64,000 nt of DNA from Bacillus australimaris (GTDB taxonomy: Bacteria; Bacillota; Bacilli; Bacillales; Bacillaceae). Positions 45,850 to 54,869 of this stretch are shown in pieces. The stretch lies in contig NZ_LGYN01000023.1 of the NCBI RefSeq assembly GCF_001307105.1, positions 248,001 to 312,000 on the forward strand, given 5' to 3'. Each line of letters starts with the position of its first letter. Position 1 is the stretch's first letter. Under the pieces are notes generated by a model that saw only the letters and a program-made list of their open reading frames with translations, was not told the origin of the DNA and made no database searches. A program made the position numbers and the translations under genes.

Positions 45850-46143
45850 CTATGAAAGCTGCTCGCCTTTAAAAGCAACTACGTCAAGTGGAGCGGCTAA
45901 GAATTCTTTTGCCTTCGCTACGAAAGCCTGGAAATGTGCACTTGCATTGTGGCTTTGAACCGCAGCGTCATCTTTCCACACTTCTACCATTAAAAAGGTA
46001 TTTTCCTTTTCTGTATCCTTGAACAGTTTGTAGGAAACATTTCCTTCTTCAGTCTGTGATGCTTTCATTAATCCGTTGATTTCTTCTAGAAATACGTTTT
46101 CTTTTTCTGGATGAATGGTCATCCCTGCATGAATAATAATCAT
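45850..46143 (-). CDS. ABM-domain monooxygenase family protein
   Basis: The 97-residue protein has the dimeric alpha/beta ABM fold pattern: an N-terminal strand IHAGMTIHPEKE, EEGNVSYKLFKDTEKENTFLMVEVWKDDAAVQSH and HFQAFVAKAKEF. Relatives include YgiN quinol monooxygenase and B. subtilis YdhR-type proteins. It is the last gene of a MarR-controlled operon, 25 bases after the nitroreductase gene, with GGAGACGATCAC before ATG. Acting on quinones or aldehydes is a plausible shared role with the nitroreductase. Confidence 0.85.
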   Translation of the reverse strand: MIIIHAGMTIHPEKENVFLEEINGLMKASQTEEGNVSYKLFKDTEKENTFLMVEVWKDDAAVQSHNASAHFQAFVAKAKEFLAAPLDVVAFKGEQLS

Positions 46144-46168
46144 GTGATCGTCTCCTTTTTAAAAAATA

Positions 46169-46807
46169 TTATTTCCACTCAGCAATGCGGTCGATCGGTA
46201 AGCGGTAAGATGCATAGCCTTCGTCAGCTGCTTTCCCAATAGATAGCAGCATTACTGGTACATAACGCTCTTTATCCCAGCCAAATGTTTCAGCGATGGC
46301 TTCTTTATCATACCCACCAATTGGGTTTGTATCATAGCCGTGTGCACGTGCAGCAAGCATAAGCTGCATAGACACAATCCCACCGTCAATTAAGATCGTT
46401 TCGCGATTCACTTGCGCTGGAAGAACGTCAAAGTGTGCAGTTAATGCAGCAATTTGTCTGTCTTTCACTTCTTGTGGCATGTAGCCATTTTCTACTGCTT
46501 TTGAATAAATTTCATCTAAGTATTCATTGTTTTTCATATCTGCAAATACGGCAATAACAGCTGATGAAGTTGACACTTGTGTTTGGTTGAATTTTGCAAG
46601 TGGTGCAAGCTTTTCTTTTCCTTCTGGGCTGTCGATCACCATGAAGCGCCAAGGCTGTGCATTCACTGATGATGGTGCAGTTGTTGCTTCTTCTAAAATC
46701 TCTGTCATTTCTTCTTTGCTGATTTTCACAGATGGATCATAGTTACGAATAGAGCGGCGCCCTTTCATAATTTCCATAAAATCGTTTGTTTTTAATGTTG
46801 TAGCCAT
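46169..46807 (-). CDS. NAD(P)H nitroreductase family protein (YdgI-like)
   Basis: The 212-residue FMN-dependent enzyme has the nitroreductase patterns GRRSIRNYDPSVKIS near residue 15, EATTAPSSVNAQPWRF near 40 and LAARAHGYDTNPIGGYD near 150. It reduces nitro compounds or quinones. B. subtilis YdgI (about 209 residues) is the closest in length, and it also lies next to a MarR regulator gene (ydgJ). It is the second gene in the operon, 15 bases after marR, with AAAGGAGTGTTACACAC upstream. Confidence 0.9.
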   Translation of the reverse strand: MATTLKTNDFMEIMKGRRSIRNYDPSVKISKEEMTEILEEATTAPSSVNAQPWRFMVIDSPEGKEKLAPLAKFNQTQVSTSSAVIAVFADMKNNEYLDEIYSKAVENGYMPQEVKDRQIAALTAHFDVLPAQVNRETILIDGGIVSMQLMLAARAHGYDTNPIGGYDKEAIAETFGWDKERYVPVMLLSIGKAADEGYASYRLPIDRIAEWK

Positions 46808-46822
46808 GTGTGTAACACTCCT

Positions 46823-47266
46823 TTAGGTTGTTTGAATCTTTTCGATGTTTTGTTGTATACGGATGAGCACATCAGTGAGAAGCCTTCGTTCTTCCTCACT
46901 TACGTTTTCAAGCATTTCTGAGATAAATCGTTCTTTTTCTATTTTAGATGCTTCGATTCTCGTTCTGCCTTCGTCTGTCAAGCGAACAAGTGTGACTCGA
47001 TTATCTTCTGGTTTTCTTCTGCGCGTGACCATTCCTTTTGTTTCTAACTGTTTTAAGTGACGCGTCACAGCCGCACTATCAATATTTACTTTTTTCTGCA
47101 AATCTGACTGGCTGATTTCATCGGCTTGGAATAACAGTGATAGTAACTCAAGTCTTGATTGGCTGATGCCCGTGCATGCTTCGAACTTCACGCCCATCAT
47201 ACGGTTCACGCACTGCAAACGATACAATACCTCTGCCTGTTCAGAGCAAAATGCAGTCAATGCCAT
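46823..47266 (-). CDS. MarR-family transcriptional regulator
   Basis: The 147-residue protein has the winged-helix DNA-binding region at residues 45-110 (ISQSDLQKKVNIDSAAVTRHLKQLETKGMVTRRR then a wing DNRVTLVRLTDEG), with dimerisation helices either side. A cysteine lies at residue 7 and others at 19 and 32, so redox sensing as in the quinone sensors YodB/CatR class is possible. It is the first gene of the operon with nitroreductase and ABM, and autoregulation is suggested by two palindromes over the promoter. Confidence 0.9.
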   Translation of the reverse strand: MALTAFCSEQAEVLYRLQCVNRMMGVKFEACTGISQSRLELLSLLFQADEISQSDLQKKVNIDSAAVTRHLKQLETKGMVTRRRKPEDNRVTLVRLTDEGRTRIEASKIEKERFISEMLENVSEEERRLLTDVLIRIQQNIEKIQTT

Positions 47267-47295
47267 CCCCTCTTTTCTATTCGGAAATCAATTAC

Positions 47296-47353
47296 TTGAT
47301 ATATCAATCATTGACTCGTCAATTAATATACACCCATTGTTTGATGATTGCAA
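47296..47353 (-). promoter_or_regulatory. marR operon promoter with two operator palindromes
   Basis: On the minus strand TTGCAA (47353-47348) and TATATT (47330-47325) are spaced 17 bases. Just downstream are two inverted repeats, TTGACGAGTCAA (47322-47311) and the perfect palindrome TTGATATATCAA (47307-47296). Their centres are about 15 bases apart, suited to two MarR dimers near the start of transcription. Confidence 0.75.
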
Positions 47354-47417
47354 GAGGTTTGTTTCATAAAGTGAATTTTTTTATTTTGATAGAAAAAGGC
47401 GAGCCTAAAATGACCAT

Positions 47418-47451
47418 AAAAAAAAGACAAAAGCGATGAATCACTTTTGTC
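47418..47451 (-). terminator. Intrinsic terminator of the deo operon
   Basis: GACAAAAG and CTTTTGTC enclose CGATGAATCA; on the minus strand the stem is followed by TTTTTTTT. It lies nine bases past the pdp stop. Confidence 0.88.
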
Positions 47452-47459
47452 CTTTTCCT

Positions 47460-48761
47460 TTATTCTGTAATGACTGTGTGGATCAATGTTGGTGCATCAG
47501 CATGATCAGCAATGCGGATGTTGTCATAAATTTTCTCCATGACATTCGCAACATCTTCACGATTCGTATGGAGTGTCACGAGTGAATCTCCTTTTTCAAC
47601 ACGATCGCCCACTTTTTTGTTCAGCATGATGCCGACAGATAGATCGATATCGTCCTCTTTTGTTGCACGTCCTGCTCCGAGAATCATCGCTGCAACGCCG
47701 ATTTCGTCTGCAACGATTTCAGCTACCACACCTGATTCTTTTGCAGGTACTTCGATTTTGTAAGGTGCTTGCGGCAGTTTTTCAGGCTGATCCACAATCG
47801 AGCTGTCTCCACCTTGGTTTTCTAGGAATTCTTTGAATTTCTCAAGTGCTTTGCCGTTTTTCATTACTTCAATTAGCTTTTCTCTTGCTTCATCAAGTGT
47901 ATCCGCTTTTTTCGCAAGAACGACCATTTGACTTCCTAAAGTGAGTACAAGCTCGTTTAAGTCTTCAGGACCTTCGCCTCGAAGTGTATCAATTGCTTCT
48001 TTCACCTCAAGGGAATTTCCAATCGCTAATCCTAGCGGCTGAGACATATCAGAGATAACAGCCATCGTTTGTCTGCCTACGTTGTTTCCGATGCGCACCA
48101 TTGCTTTTGCCAGTTTCTCAGAGTCTTCTGGTGTTTTCATGAATGCACCTGCACCTGTTTTCACATCAAGTACGATCGCATCTGCACCAGCAGCAATTTT
48201 CTTACTCATAATAGAGCTTGCGATAAGCGTGAGCGAGTTAACCGTTCCTGTTACATCACGAAGGGCGTACAGCTTTTTATCAGCTGGTGTCAGGTTACCT
48301 GATTGCCCGATAACCGCTACTTTATGACGATTCACAAGCTCGATGAATTCATCTTTTGTAATTTCTACGTGGAAGCCTTTCACCGCTTCAAGCTTGTCCA
48401 CTGTACCGCCTGTATGTCCAAGACCACGCCCTGACATTTTCGCAACAGGTACATCAAGTGCCGCAACAAGGGGAGCGAGTACAAGTGTTGTTGTATCGCC
48501 TACGCCGCCTGTTGAGTGCTTGTCTACTTTAATGCCTTCAATGGCAGACAGGTCAATCGTATCGCCTGAGTTTGCCATAGCGAGTGTTAAGTCTGCACGT
48601 TCTTGATCCGTCATATCTTGGAAGAAAATCGCCATAGCCAAGGCACTTGCTTGGTAGTCAGGAATTGTTCCGTCCGTATAGCCTTTGACAAAGAAAGAAA
48701 TTTCCTCTGAAGATAATTCTTTTCCGTCACGTTTTTTCGCAATGATATCTACCATTCTCAT
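47460..48761 (-). CDS. pdp: Pyrimidine-nucleoside phosphorylase
   Basis: The enzyme of 433 residues (start [10 protein letters not shown], six bases after GGTG, as in B. subtilis Pdp) cleaves uridine, thymidine and deoxyuridine with phosphate. The family signature [17 protein letters not shown] is near residue 115 and the phosphate-binding [13 protein letters not shown] near 85. It closes the deoC-nupC-pdp operon, 25 bases after nupC. The product deoxyribose-1-phosphate would feed DeoC after isomerisation by a mutase (Drm) encoded elsewhere. Confidence 0.96.
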   Translation of the reverse strand: MRMVDIIAKKRDGKELSSEEISFFVKGYTDGTIPDYQASALAMAIFFQDMTDQERADLTLAMANSGDTIDLSAIEGIKVDKHSTGGVGDTTTLVLAPLVAALDVPVAKMSGRGLGHTGGTVDKLEAVKGFHVEITKDEFIELVNRHKVAVIGQSGNLTPADKKLYALRDVTGTVNSLTLIASSIMSKKIAAGADAIVLDVKTGAGAFMKTPEDSEKLAKAMVRIGNNVGRQTMAVISDMSQPLGLAIGNSLEVKEAIDTLRGEGPEDLNELVLTLGSQMVVLAKKADTLDEAREKLIEVMKNGKALEKFKEFLENQGGDSSIVDQPEKLPQAPYKIEVPAKESGVVAEIVADEIGVAAMILGAGRATKEDDIDLSVGIMLNKKVGDRVEKGDSLVTLHTNREDVANVMEKIYDNIRIADHADAPTLIHTVITE

Positions 48762-48786
48762 TGTTTTCACCATTCCTTTTTTAAAA

Positions 48787-49968
48787 TTAGTAAATCAAAC
48801 CGACTACGCCTGCTGTTAAGAAGCTGACAAGAGTTGCACCGAATAACAGCTTTAATCCAAAGCGTGCGACAACGTTCCCTTGCTTTTCGTTTAAGCCTTT
48901 GACTGCTCCAGCAATGATACCGATAGAAGAGAAGTTCGCAAATGACACTAGGAATACAGAAATGATCGCTTCTGTACGAGCAGTGAAATGCAGACCGTCT
49001 CCAGATAGAGCAAGCATTGCTACAAATTCGTTGGATACCATTTTGGTTGCCATAATGCTTCCTGCTTGTACCGCTTCGCTCCAAGGAACACCGACAAGGA
49101 ACGCAAATGGAGCAAAGACATATCCAAGTACATCTTGGAAAGAAACACCAATAACAGCTGTAAAGATACCATTTATCATCGCAATTAATGCAACGAATCC
49201 AATAAGCATTGCAGCAACAACAATCGCTACTTTGAAACCATCCATAATGTATTCGCCAAGCATTTCGAAGAAGGATTGTCTTTCTTCTTCAACGACTTCA
49301 AGCATGTCCTCGTCCTTAGACACTTCATATGGATTGATGATAGACGCAATAATAAATCCACCAAATAGGTTCAGCACAAGTGCTGTAACCACGTACTCTG
49401 GTTTAATCATTTGCATGTACGCACCAACAATCGACATTGATACCGTCGACATTGCAGATGCACATAATGTATAAAGACGCTGCTGAGGTAATAATCCAAG
49501 CTGTTTCTTAATAGAAATAAAGACTTCTGATTGACCTAAAATTGCAGACGCTACTGCGTTGTAAGATTCTAGTTTCCCCATACCGTTTACTTTACTAAGC
49601 AAATATCCAATTCCGCGTACGATAAGCGGCAGGATACGCCAATGCTGCAGGATACCAATTAACGCCGAAATAAAGACGATCGGCAGTAAAACGTTGATGA
49701 AGAAAGTGGATGCTTTATCATTCATTAACCCGCCAAATACGAAGTTGATTCCTTCCCCGGCATAGCCTAGAAGCATCTGGAATCCTTTTGCAAAACCTCC
49801 AACTAGGAAGTTCCCAACACCTGTATTGAGCAGAATATAACCTAAAATAAATTGCAGTACAATCATGACTATTACTGGACGAAATTTCACTCGTTTTTTC
49901 CCGTTACTAGCCAGCCATGCAATGGCGAGAATTACCAGCAAACCGATGATACCAATCACGTATTTCAT
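48787..49968 (-). CDS. nupC: Concentrative nucleoside permease NupC
   Basis: The 393-residue membrane protein is a CNT-family sodium- or proton-coupled nucleoside importer, with NupC hallmarks [30 protein letters not shown] and [18 protein letters not shown] near residue 340. Length equals B. subtilis NupC (393). It is the middle gene of the deo operon; a 166-base gap before it contains a cre-like element and a hairpin. The start has AAGGAGGAAAAAC upstream. Confidence 0.96.
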   Translation of the reverse strand: MKYVIGIIGLLVILAIAWLASNGKKRVKFRPVIVMIVLQFILGYILLNTGVGNFLVGGFAKGFQMLLGYAGEGINFVFGGLMNDKASTFFINVLLPIVFISALIGILQHWRILPLIVRGIGYLLSKVNGMGKLESYNAVASAILGQSEVFISIKKQLGLLPQQRLYTLCASAMSTVSMSIVGAYMQMIKPEYVVTALVLNLFGGFIIASIINPYEVSKDEDMLEVVEEERQSFFEMLGEYIMDGFKVAIVVAAMLIGFVALIAMINGIFTAVIGVSFQDVLGYVFAPFAFLVGVPWSEAVQAGSIMATKMVSNEFVAMLALSGDGLHFTARTEAIISVFLVSFANFSSIGIIAGAVKGLNEKQGNVVARFGLKLLFGATLVSFLTAGVVGLIY

Positions 49969-49984
49969 GTTTTTCCTCCTTGAA

Positions 49985-49998
49985 TGAATTCGTTTACA
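49985..49998. promoter_or_regulatory. cre-like site upstream of nupC
   Basis: TGAATTCGTTTACA fits the cre consensus at 13 of 14 positions (one A to T change). It lies 16 bases before the nupC start, within the deo operon, so CcpA bound here could act as a roadblock for elongating polymerase. Confidence 0.5.
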
Positions 49999-50041
49999 TT
50001 AATGCGCTTGTATAGAACAAACCCTATTTCGCAAACAAAGC

Positions 50042-50075
50042 GCGGAAGAAATTCCCAGAAATGAGATCCTTCCGC
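50042..50075. repeat. Hairpin between deoC and nupC
   Basis: GCGGAAG and CTTCCGC form a seven-base perfect stem that can extend with GAT/ATC partners around the loop. No T-run follows on the minus strand, so it is more likely an mRNA processing or stability element than a terminator. Confidence 0.5.
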
Positions 50076-50134
50076 ATATGACTTTTTCATCATTTATGAG
50101 TCATGAATGTTATCCTACCATAGGATCGTATGAA

Positions 50135-50806
50135 TTAATAGTCTTTCGAAGGAGCTGATTGATCCCCTTTGATAATGGAAACGCCTGCACTAGCGCCAAT
50201 ACGTGTAGCGCCTGCAGCTGTCATTGCCTCAACGTCTTCTTTTGTTCTCACACCGCCTGATGCTTTCACACCGATGTCAGGTCCTACTGTTTTACGCATT
50301 AATGCGATGTCCTCAGCCGTTGCACCGCCTGTACTAAATCCAGTTGATGTTTTCACAAAATCAGCTCCGGCTTTTACTGAAAGCTCACAAGCTTTGACTT
50401 TCTCTTCATCTGTGAGTAGGCACGCTTCAATAATGACTTTCACAAGTGCCTTCCCTTTTGCCGCGTCTACAACTGCGCGAATATCTTGCTCAACGACATC
50501 ATATTCGCCGTCTTTTAGTGCCCCGATATTGATGACAGTATCTACTTCTGTCGCTCCGTTTTCAATCGCATCTTTTGTTTCAAATGCTTTCACCGCTGTT
50601 GTATTTGCGCCTAACGGAAAACCGATGACTGTACATACATCAACGCCTGTTCCTGCTAGTTCTTTCGCCGCAAGAGACACCCATGTTGGGTTCACGCAAA
50701 CGGATGCAAATTGATAAGTCTTTGCTTCTTCAAGTAACTGCATAATGGCAGCTCTAGTTGTATCTGGTTTTAGTGCTGTATGATCAATGAGTTTTGCTAT
50801 CGTCAT
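50135..50806 (-). CDS. deoC: Deoxyribose-phosphate aldolase
   Basis: The 223-residue class I aldolase splits 2-deoxyribose-5-phosphate into glyceraldehyde-3-phosphate and acetaldehyde. The Schiff-base lysine is Lys152 in FVKTSTGF, and the second conserved lysine lies in GVKASGGVR near residue 181. Length equals B. subtilis Dra/DeoC (223). It is the first structural gene downstream of deoR, with the DeoR operator between. The start has AAGGAAGTGTAAGC upstream. Confidence 0.97.
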   Translation of the reverse strand: MTIAKLIDHTALKPDTTRAAIMQLLEEAKTYQFASVCVNPTWVSLAAKELAGTGVDVCTVIGFPLGANTTAVKAFETKDAIENGATEVDTVINIGALKDGEYDVVEQDIRAVVDAAKGKALVKVIIEACLLTDEEKVKACELSVKAGADFVKTSTGFSTGGATAEDIALMRKTVGPDIGVKASGGVRTKEDVEAMTAAGATRIGASAGVSIIKGDQSAPSKDY

Positions 50807-50837
50807 GCTTACACTTCCTTTTAATTATGATACTTTC

Positions 50838-50889
50838 ATCTTATACGACATATGAACAAATGTAAACATAGTTATGAAATTTTGTTCAT
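50838..50889 (-). promoter_or_regulatory. deoC-nupC-pdp promoter with DeoR operator
   Basis: On the minus strand a palindromic operator ATGAACAAAATTTCAT (50889-50874) lies upstream of TTTACA (-35, 50866-50861) and TAAGAT (-10, 50843-50838), spaced 17 bases. A copy of the half site, TTTGTTCAT (50860-50852), sits between -35 and -10. This matches the DeoR operator layout known from B. subtilis, where a palindrome plus a direct half-repeat allow an octamer to bind. Confidence 0.85.
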
Positions 50890-51834
50890 CTATTTTGTGA
50901 CATTTAAAAGAGCCCTTGCTGTATGCTGGTCAATCACCAATACGTTTGCATATTTTCCTCTAAGTGCCCCATGGATAGAAGCAACCTTGCGATGTCCGCC
51001 AGCGACAAGAATAGAGCGTTCTTTTGTCTTTAAATCATCAAGTTCCACACCAATTGTGCGATTGTTAATCGCTTCACTGCAAATGCGGCCATCTTGATCA
51101 TAAAAGCGCGAGCATATGTCTCCGACGCTGGATGCCTTGAGCAACGCTTTCTCTTCTTCACGGAAATAACCTAGTCTAAACAAAAGTGCCTCGTCTCGTA
51201 CCGTTCCAACAGTAAACACAGCGATATTCGCCTGTTTACCCATTTCAATAATTCGCTGGATATGTCTGTCCTGTTCAACCATCTCCTTGACTGCAGCACT
51301 ATCAAATACGACAGGTAGCGGCAAATAGCGTGGTGCTGTTTGAAAGGCCTCTGCAAACAGCTGGATGGTTTCCGCAGAATATGTATTCACATGGGAGTGG
51401 CTAATCCCGCCCTTAAGCTGGACAACCTCTACACCTTTGACCTGTTTAGGTTGCATCTTTTGTGCAATTTGATACATGGTGGTTCCCCAGCTCACCCCAA
51501 CGATATCACCGTCTTTCACTGTGTCTTGTAAGTAATCTGCACCAAATCGGCTCAAGTAATCAGTGATGGTTGGATAGTCGTCCTTTGGGGAAAACACGAC
51601 ATGAGCTTCGAGCAGATCATATTTTTCCTTGAGCAATAAAGACAGCTCATTTAAATCTTCAAAGGGGTCCATCACTTTAATCTGGACATATCCCTTCTCC
51701 TTCGCATATTGAAGCAGCCGAGACACAGTTGGTCTCGACACGTCGAGCTGCTTGGCAATTTCCTGCTGGCTGTAATCAGACAAATAATAAAGCCTTGCCG
51801 CTTCAATACTCAGCTGTTGTTTCTCCCGATCCAT
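50890..51834 (-). CDS. deoR: Deoxyribonucleoside regulator DeoR (SorC family)
   Basis: The 314-residue repressor has an N-terminal HTH (residues 17-40, YSQQEIAKQLDVSRPTVSRLLQYAKEKGYV) and a SorC-type sugar-phosphate binding domain (60-314). In the deoxyribonucleoside system it is released by deoxyribose-5-phosphate, which forms a Schiff base with a lysine. Length (313 in B. subtilis) and location immediately upstream of deoC support the call. The gene ends directly at the operator. The start follows AGGCGTACGA. Confidence 0.93.
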   Translation of the reverse strand: MDREKQQLSIEAARLYYLSDYSQQEIAKQLDVSRPTVSRLLQYAKEKGYVQIKVMDPFEDLNELSLLLKEKYDLLEAHVVFSPKDDYPTITDYLSRFGADYLQDTVKDGDIVGVSWGTTMYQIAQKMQPKQVKGVEVVQLKGGISHSHVNTYSAETIQLFAEAFQTAPRYLPLPVVFDSAAVKEMVEQDRHIQRIIEMGKQANIAVFTVGTVRDEALLFRLGYFREEEKALLKASSVGDICSRFYDQDGRICSEAINNRTIGVELDDLKTKERSILVAGGHRKVASIHGALRGKYANVLVIDQHTARALLNVTK

Positions 51835-51894
51835 TCGTACGCCTCCTTTTTTCTTCTATCATAACAAATTGTTCACCTCATGTTGCACAAATGT

Positions 51895-52770
51895 TCATTT
51901 GAAGAAAATCGTATAGGCGGCTTGGAAAATCTCATTCTTTTCTAAGGTTTGAATACCGAACTTCTCTTTATACTGCCCATTTGTCCCTTCCATATCAGCG
52001 ATGCCATACCAAGGCTCAATACATACAAACGGAGCCATCGTTCCTTTTTCTTGATCATAAGGCGACCAAATGCCCACGAACGGAAAGCCAGTGAGATCGA
52101 CCTCAACCCCGTGACCTGCCCTGGAAGTCAACGATACTCGATTGATATGGCTAAAGATCATCGCATCATGTTGAAAAAGCTCTGGCCTAAGCTGAATCGG
52201 ATCAAGCTGAATGCCTTCTCCTTTCTCCCTCACAAGTGAATTCCGCAGTTCATATTGCACTGGGAGCTGTTCAGTGGAAGGTGTCAATGTCAGTGAATAA
52301 TCTGCTGTTTGCTCACCTTCAACAAGAGGGACATGAAATGCTGGGTGCCCTCCAATGGAAAAATACATCGTGTCTTCTCCGTCATAACCAATTTCCCAGG
52401 AAATCGTCAGCCCATTTTCCAACAGTTCATAACGAATACGGGCGGTAAATTCATAAGGATACTGCTCAATGTGGCGGCCTTTTGATTCATATTGAAAGGT
52501 CAGCGCATGCTTCGTTTCTTCATATAAATCAAAATCAACATCACGCAAAAAGCCATGCTGCGTGAGCTCATAGGTTTGATCGTCAATCTTGTATTGATCA
52601 TTCATTAATCGCCCAACAATCGGAAATAAAACAGGCGACACCCTGCCCCAATAAACAGGATCACCAGACCACATATAGTGACGCCCGCTTTCCTTGTCAA
52701 GCACCTCCCTCACTTCCGCTCCCTTTTCATGAATCTGAACCAATAACTGATCATTTTCAATTGTTCTCAC
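51895..52770 (-). CDS. Aldose 1-epimerase-family protein (LacX-like)
   Basis: The 291-residue protein is a galactose-mutarotase-like beta-sandwich protein, with RVSPVLFPIVGRL near residue 45, THGFLRD-type LTQHGFLRDVDF near 70, IGGHPAFHVPL near 140 and a C-terminal CIEPWYGIADMEG. His73 and His142 and Glu254-region are the catalytic candidates of the family. LacX-like members act on hexose phosphates or unknown sugars. It lies 60 bases upstream of deoR, same strand, and may or may not be cotranscribed. Start has GGAAAGGGGATGTGTTG upstream. Confidence 0.82.
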   Translation of the reverse strand: MRTIENDQLLVQIHEKGAEVREVLDKESGRHYMWSGDPVYWGRVSPVLFPIVGRLMNDQYKIDDQTYELTQHGFLRDVDFDLYEETKHALTFQYESKGRHIEQYPYEFTARIRYELLENGLTISWEIGYDGEDTMYFSIGGHPAFHVPLVEGEQTADYSLTLTPSTEQLPVQYELRNSLVREKGEGIQLDPIQLRPELFQHDAMIFSHINRVSLTSRAGHGVEVDLTGFPFVGIWSPYDQEKGTMAPFVCIEPWYGIADMEGTNGQYKEKFGIQTLEKNEIFQAAYTIFFK

Positions 52771-53009
52771 TCAACACATCCCCTTTCCTTCTTCTTTTAT
52801 TATGACAGGGATTTTGGTTTTGAGTATTAAATTCGACATCACTTAACCCATCAATTCTTTTCATCGATTAAAAAAAATTTAAAAAAGACAGAAATTCGCC
52901 AACAAAATATGATGCTGATTCGTCTATTCTTATATAAAATAAAAGAATCGTTGATCTTTTGAATGAACAACAAAAAGAAGCGTTTGACATTGATGGGGGA
53001 TTTACTTTC

Positions 53010-54839
53010 ATGAACAGCAAGGAAAATCGTTTACGTTATATTTTAGGATTAGATGGGCTAAGAGCCGTTGCTGTAATGGCGGTCATTGCTTATCACTTAC
53101 ATATCGGACCTGCAAGCGGCGGGTTTCTTGGCGTTGATTTATTTTTTGTCATTTCTGGTTACTTGATTACAACGATCTTGTTACATAAACAGGATTTAGG
53201 CTATCAAGAGCTTTTGCCATTTTGGATGGGCAGGATTAGAAGGCTTCTTCCAGCTGCTTACGTCATGATTTTTTTAACTGTCAGCTGGTGTGCGGTTGCT
53301 GGTTCAAACGCATTATTGTCTATTCGTGGCGATGCCATATCGTCCTTTTTTTATGTCAGTAACTGGTGGTACATTTTTCATCAGCTGTCATATTTCGATA
53401 GCTTCAACGCCATATCTCCACTGAAAAATTTGTGGTCTTTGGCGATAGAAGAGCAATTTTATATCATTTGGCCGGTTCTGTTAATTGCAGGACTGAAATG
53501 GGTAAAAAATAAAGCCCATCTGCCTGTGATCACCTTTGGTCTTGCACTTGTCTCCGCCTTATGGATGGCGATTCTTTATTCACCAGAAACAGATCCAAGC
53601 AGGGTATATTATGGGACCGATACTCGTGCATTTGCGCTCTTGATTGGGTGCAGTCTAGCCTTTGTGTGGCCTATGCAAAGACTGTCCAGCAAAAAGCTGC
53701 TGCCTGTTGGCAGACGTATTTTACATATCGCCGGGTTTGGTTCGTTTGCAGTTTTCCTCCTATGTGTTTATGCTGTTGACGAATTTGACGGCTTTCTTTA
53801 TCAAGGCGGCATGCTTTTATTCTGTCTAAATGCAGCGATCTTAATTGCATGTGTCTGCCACCCTGCAAGTCTTATTGGGAAATGGCTGTCCTTCCAGCCG
53901 CTCGTCTGGCTTGGAAAGCGGTCTTATGGTATTTACCTGTGGCATTATCCCATTATCGTACTGACCACACCAGTCATTGAAATTGGACAGCCCTCCATAG
54001 GGCGAGTCACATTACAGCTCATCGCCATTTTACTAATTGCAGAGGCTTCTTATCGCTTCATCGAACAGCCGATACGAAAGCTTGGTTTCAGACAATATTT
54101 TTCCTCTTGGTCTATTTGGAAAACAGGAATCAAACAATGGTCTACGTCTAATAAAGTGTTTCTTGGGATTTCCGCAGTTCTTTTGATTTTATTTACGATT
54201 GGCATGTCCAGCTCGTCACATACATCCCCGAAGGCGCAACAAGTGACACAGATTAAAACAGCGCCAAAAAAGGCTGGAGATTCTTCTGAAGCAAAAGCGA
54301 AGAAAAAGAAAGACAAACACGAGAAAAAGAAAAAAGCAGAAGACCCAAAACAATTTCACCAAGTACTTGCCATTGGTGATTCTGTCATGCTGGATATTGC
54401 GCCTCATCTCGAAAAGGTATATAAACAAATCACCATTGATGCAAAGGTTGGCAGACAAATGAACGAAGCCATCAGGATCGCTCCTCAATACGCTTCATTT
54501 AACAAGACTGATGCTGCTGTCATTATTGAGCTGGGCACAAATGGGTATTTTACTGAGGGCACTTTAACATCATTGATTCAGCATTTTTCAAAAGCACACA
54601 TTTTTCTTGTCAATACAAGAGTTCCACGATCGTGGGAAAATGATGTGAATGCAGTGATTCAGCGCGTAGCCAATCAATATGATCATGTGACCTTAGTCGA
54701 TTGGCATTCAGCCGCCTCAGAACAGTCATCCTATTTTCAACCAGATGGTGTTCACCTTTCAACAAAAGGATCTGACACATTAACACAGCTCATCACAATG
54801 AGCATCAAGAAAAAAGGAGATGTGTCGTCGTCATCATAA
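53010..54839 (+). CDS. OatA-type acyltransferase 3 with SGNH hydrolase domain (YrhL-like)
   Basis: The 609-residue product (start MNSKENRLRY after TGGGGG; a 17-residue longer form from 52959 lacks a ribosome site) has ten membrane helices (residues 15-380, acyltransferase 3: RYILGLDGLRAVAVMAVIAYHL, the FFVISGYLITT segment) and, after a lysine-rich linker near 420-450, an extracellular SGNH domain with GDSV (Ser458), GTNG near 509 and DGVHL (Asp579, His582). This is the OatA layout that O-acetylates peptidoglycan or cell-wall polymers and confers lysozyme resistance. B. subtilis YrhL and YfiQ are close relatives. Confidence 0.93.
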   Translation: MNSKENRLRYILGLDGLRAVAVMAVIAYHLHIGPASGGFLGVDLFFVISGYLITTILLHKQDLGYQELLPFWMGRIRRLLPAAYVMIFLTVSWCAVAGSNALLSIRGDAISSFFYVSNWWYIFHQLSYFDSFNAISPLKNLWSLAIEEQFYIIWPVLLIAGLKWVKNKAHLPVITFGLALVSALWMAILYSPETDPSRVYYGTDTRAFALLIGCSLAFVWPMQRLSSKKLLPVGRRILHIAGFGSFAVFLLCVYAVDEFDGFLYQGGMLLFCLNAAILIACVCHPASLIGKWLSFQPLVWLGKRSYGIYLWHYPIIVLTTPVIEIGQPSIGRVTLQLIAILLIAEASYRFIEQPIRKLGFRQYFSSWSIWKTGIKQWSTSNKVFLGISAVLLILFTIGMSSSSHTSPKAQQVTQIKTAPKKAGDSSEAKAKKKKDKHEKKKKAEDPKQFHQVLAIGDSVMLDIAPHLEKVYKQITIDAKVGRQMNEAIRIAPQYASFNKTDAAVIIELGTNGYFTEGTLTSLIQHFSKAHIFLVNTRVPRSWENDVNAVIQRVANQYDHVTLVDWHSAASEQSSYFQPDGVHLSTKGSDTLTQLITMSIKKKGDVSSSS

Positions 54840-54869
54840 AAAGACTAGCAGTAATGCTAGTCTTTCTTT
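54838..54869. terminator. Bidirectional intrinsic terminator
   Basis: AAAGACTAGCA and TGCTAGTCTTT form an 11-base stem with a GTAA loop and T-run, between the acyltransferase gene and the convergent saccharopine-dehydrogenase-like gene. Confidence 0.93.

Noticed and set aside
48899..49474. Long open frame of 191 codons opposite nupC
   Set aside because: It lies wholly antisense to nupC, has no ribosome site, and its composition (Thr, Ile, Ala runs) is that of an antisense shadow of a membrane protein gene.
50169..50714. 181-codon open frame opposite deoC
   Set aside because: It is antisense to deoC, and deoC is certain by its Schiff-base lysine motif and length.
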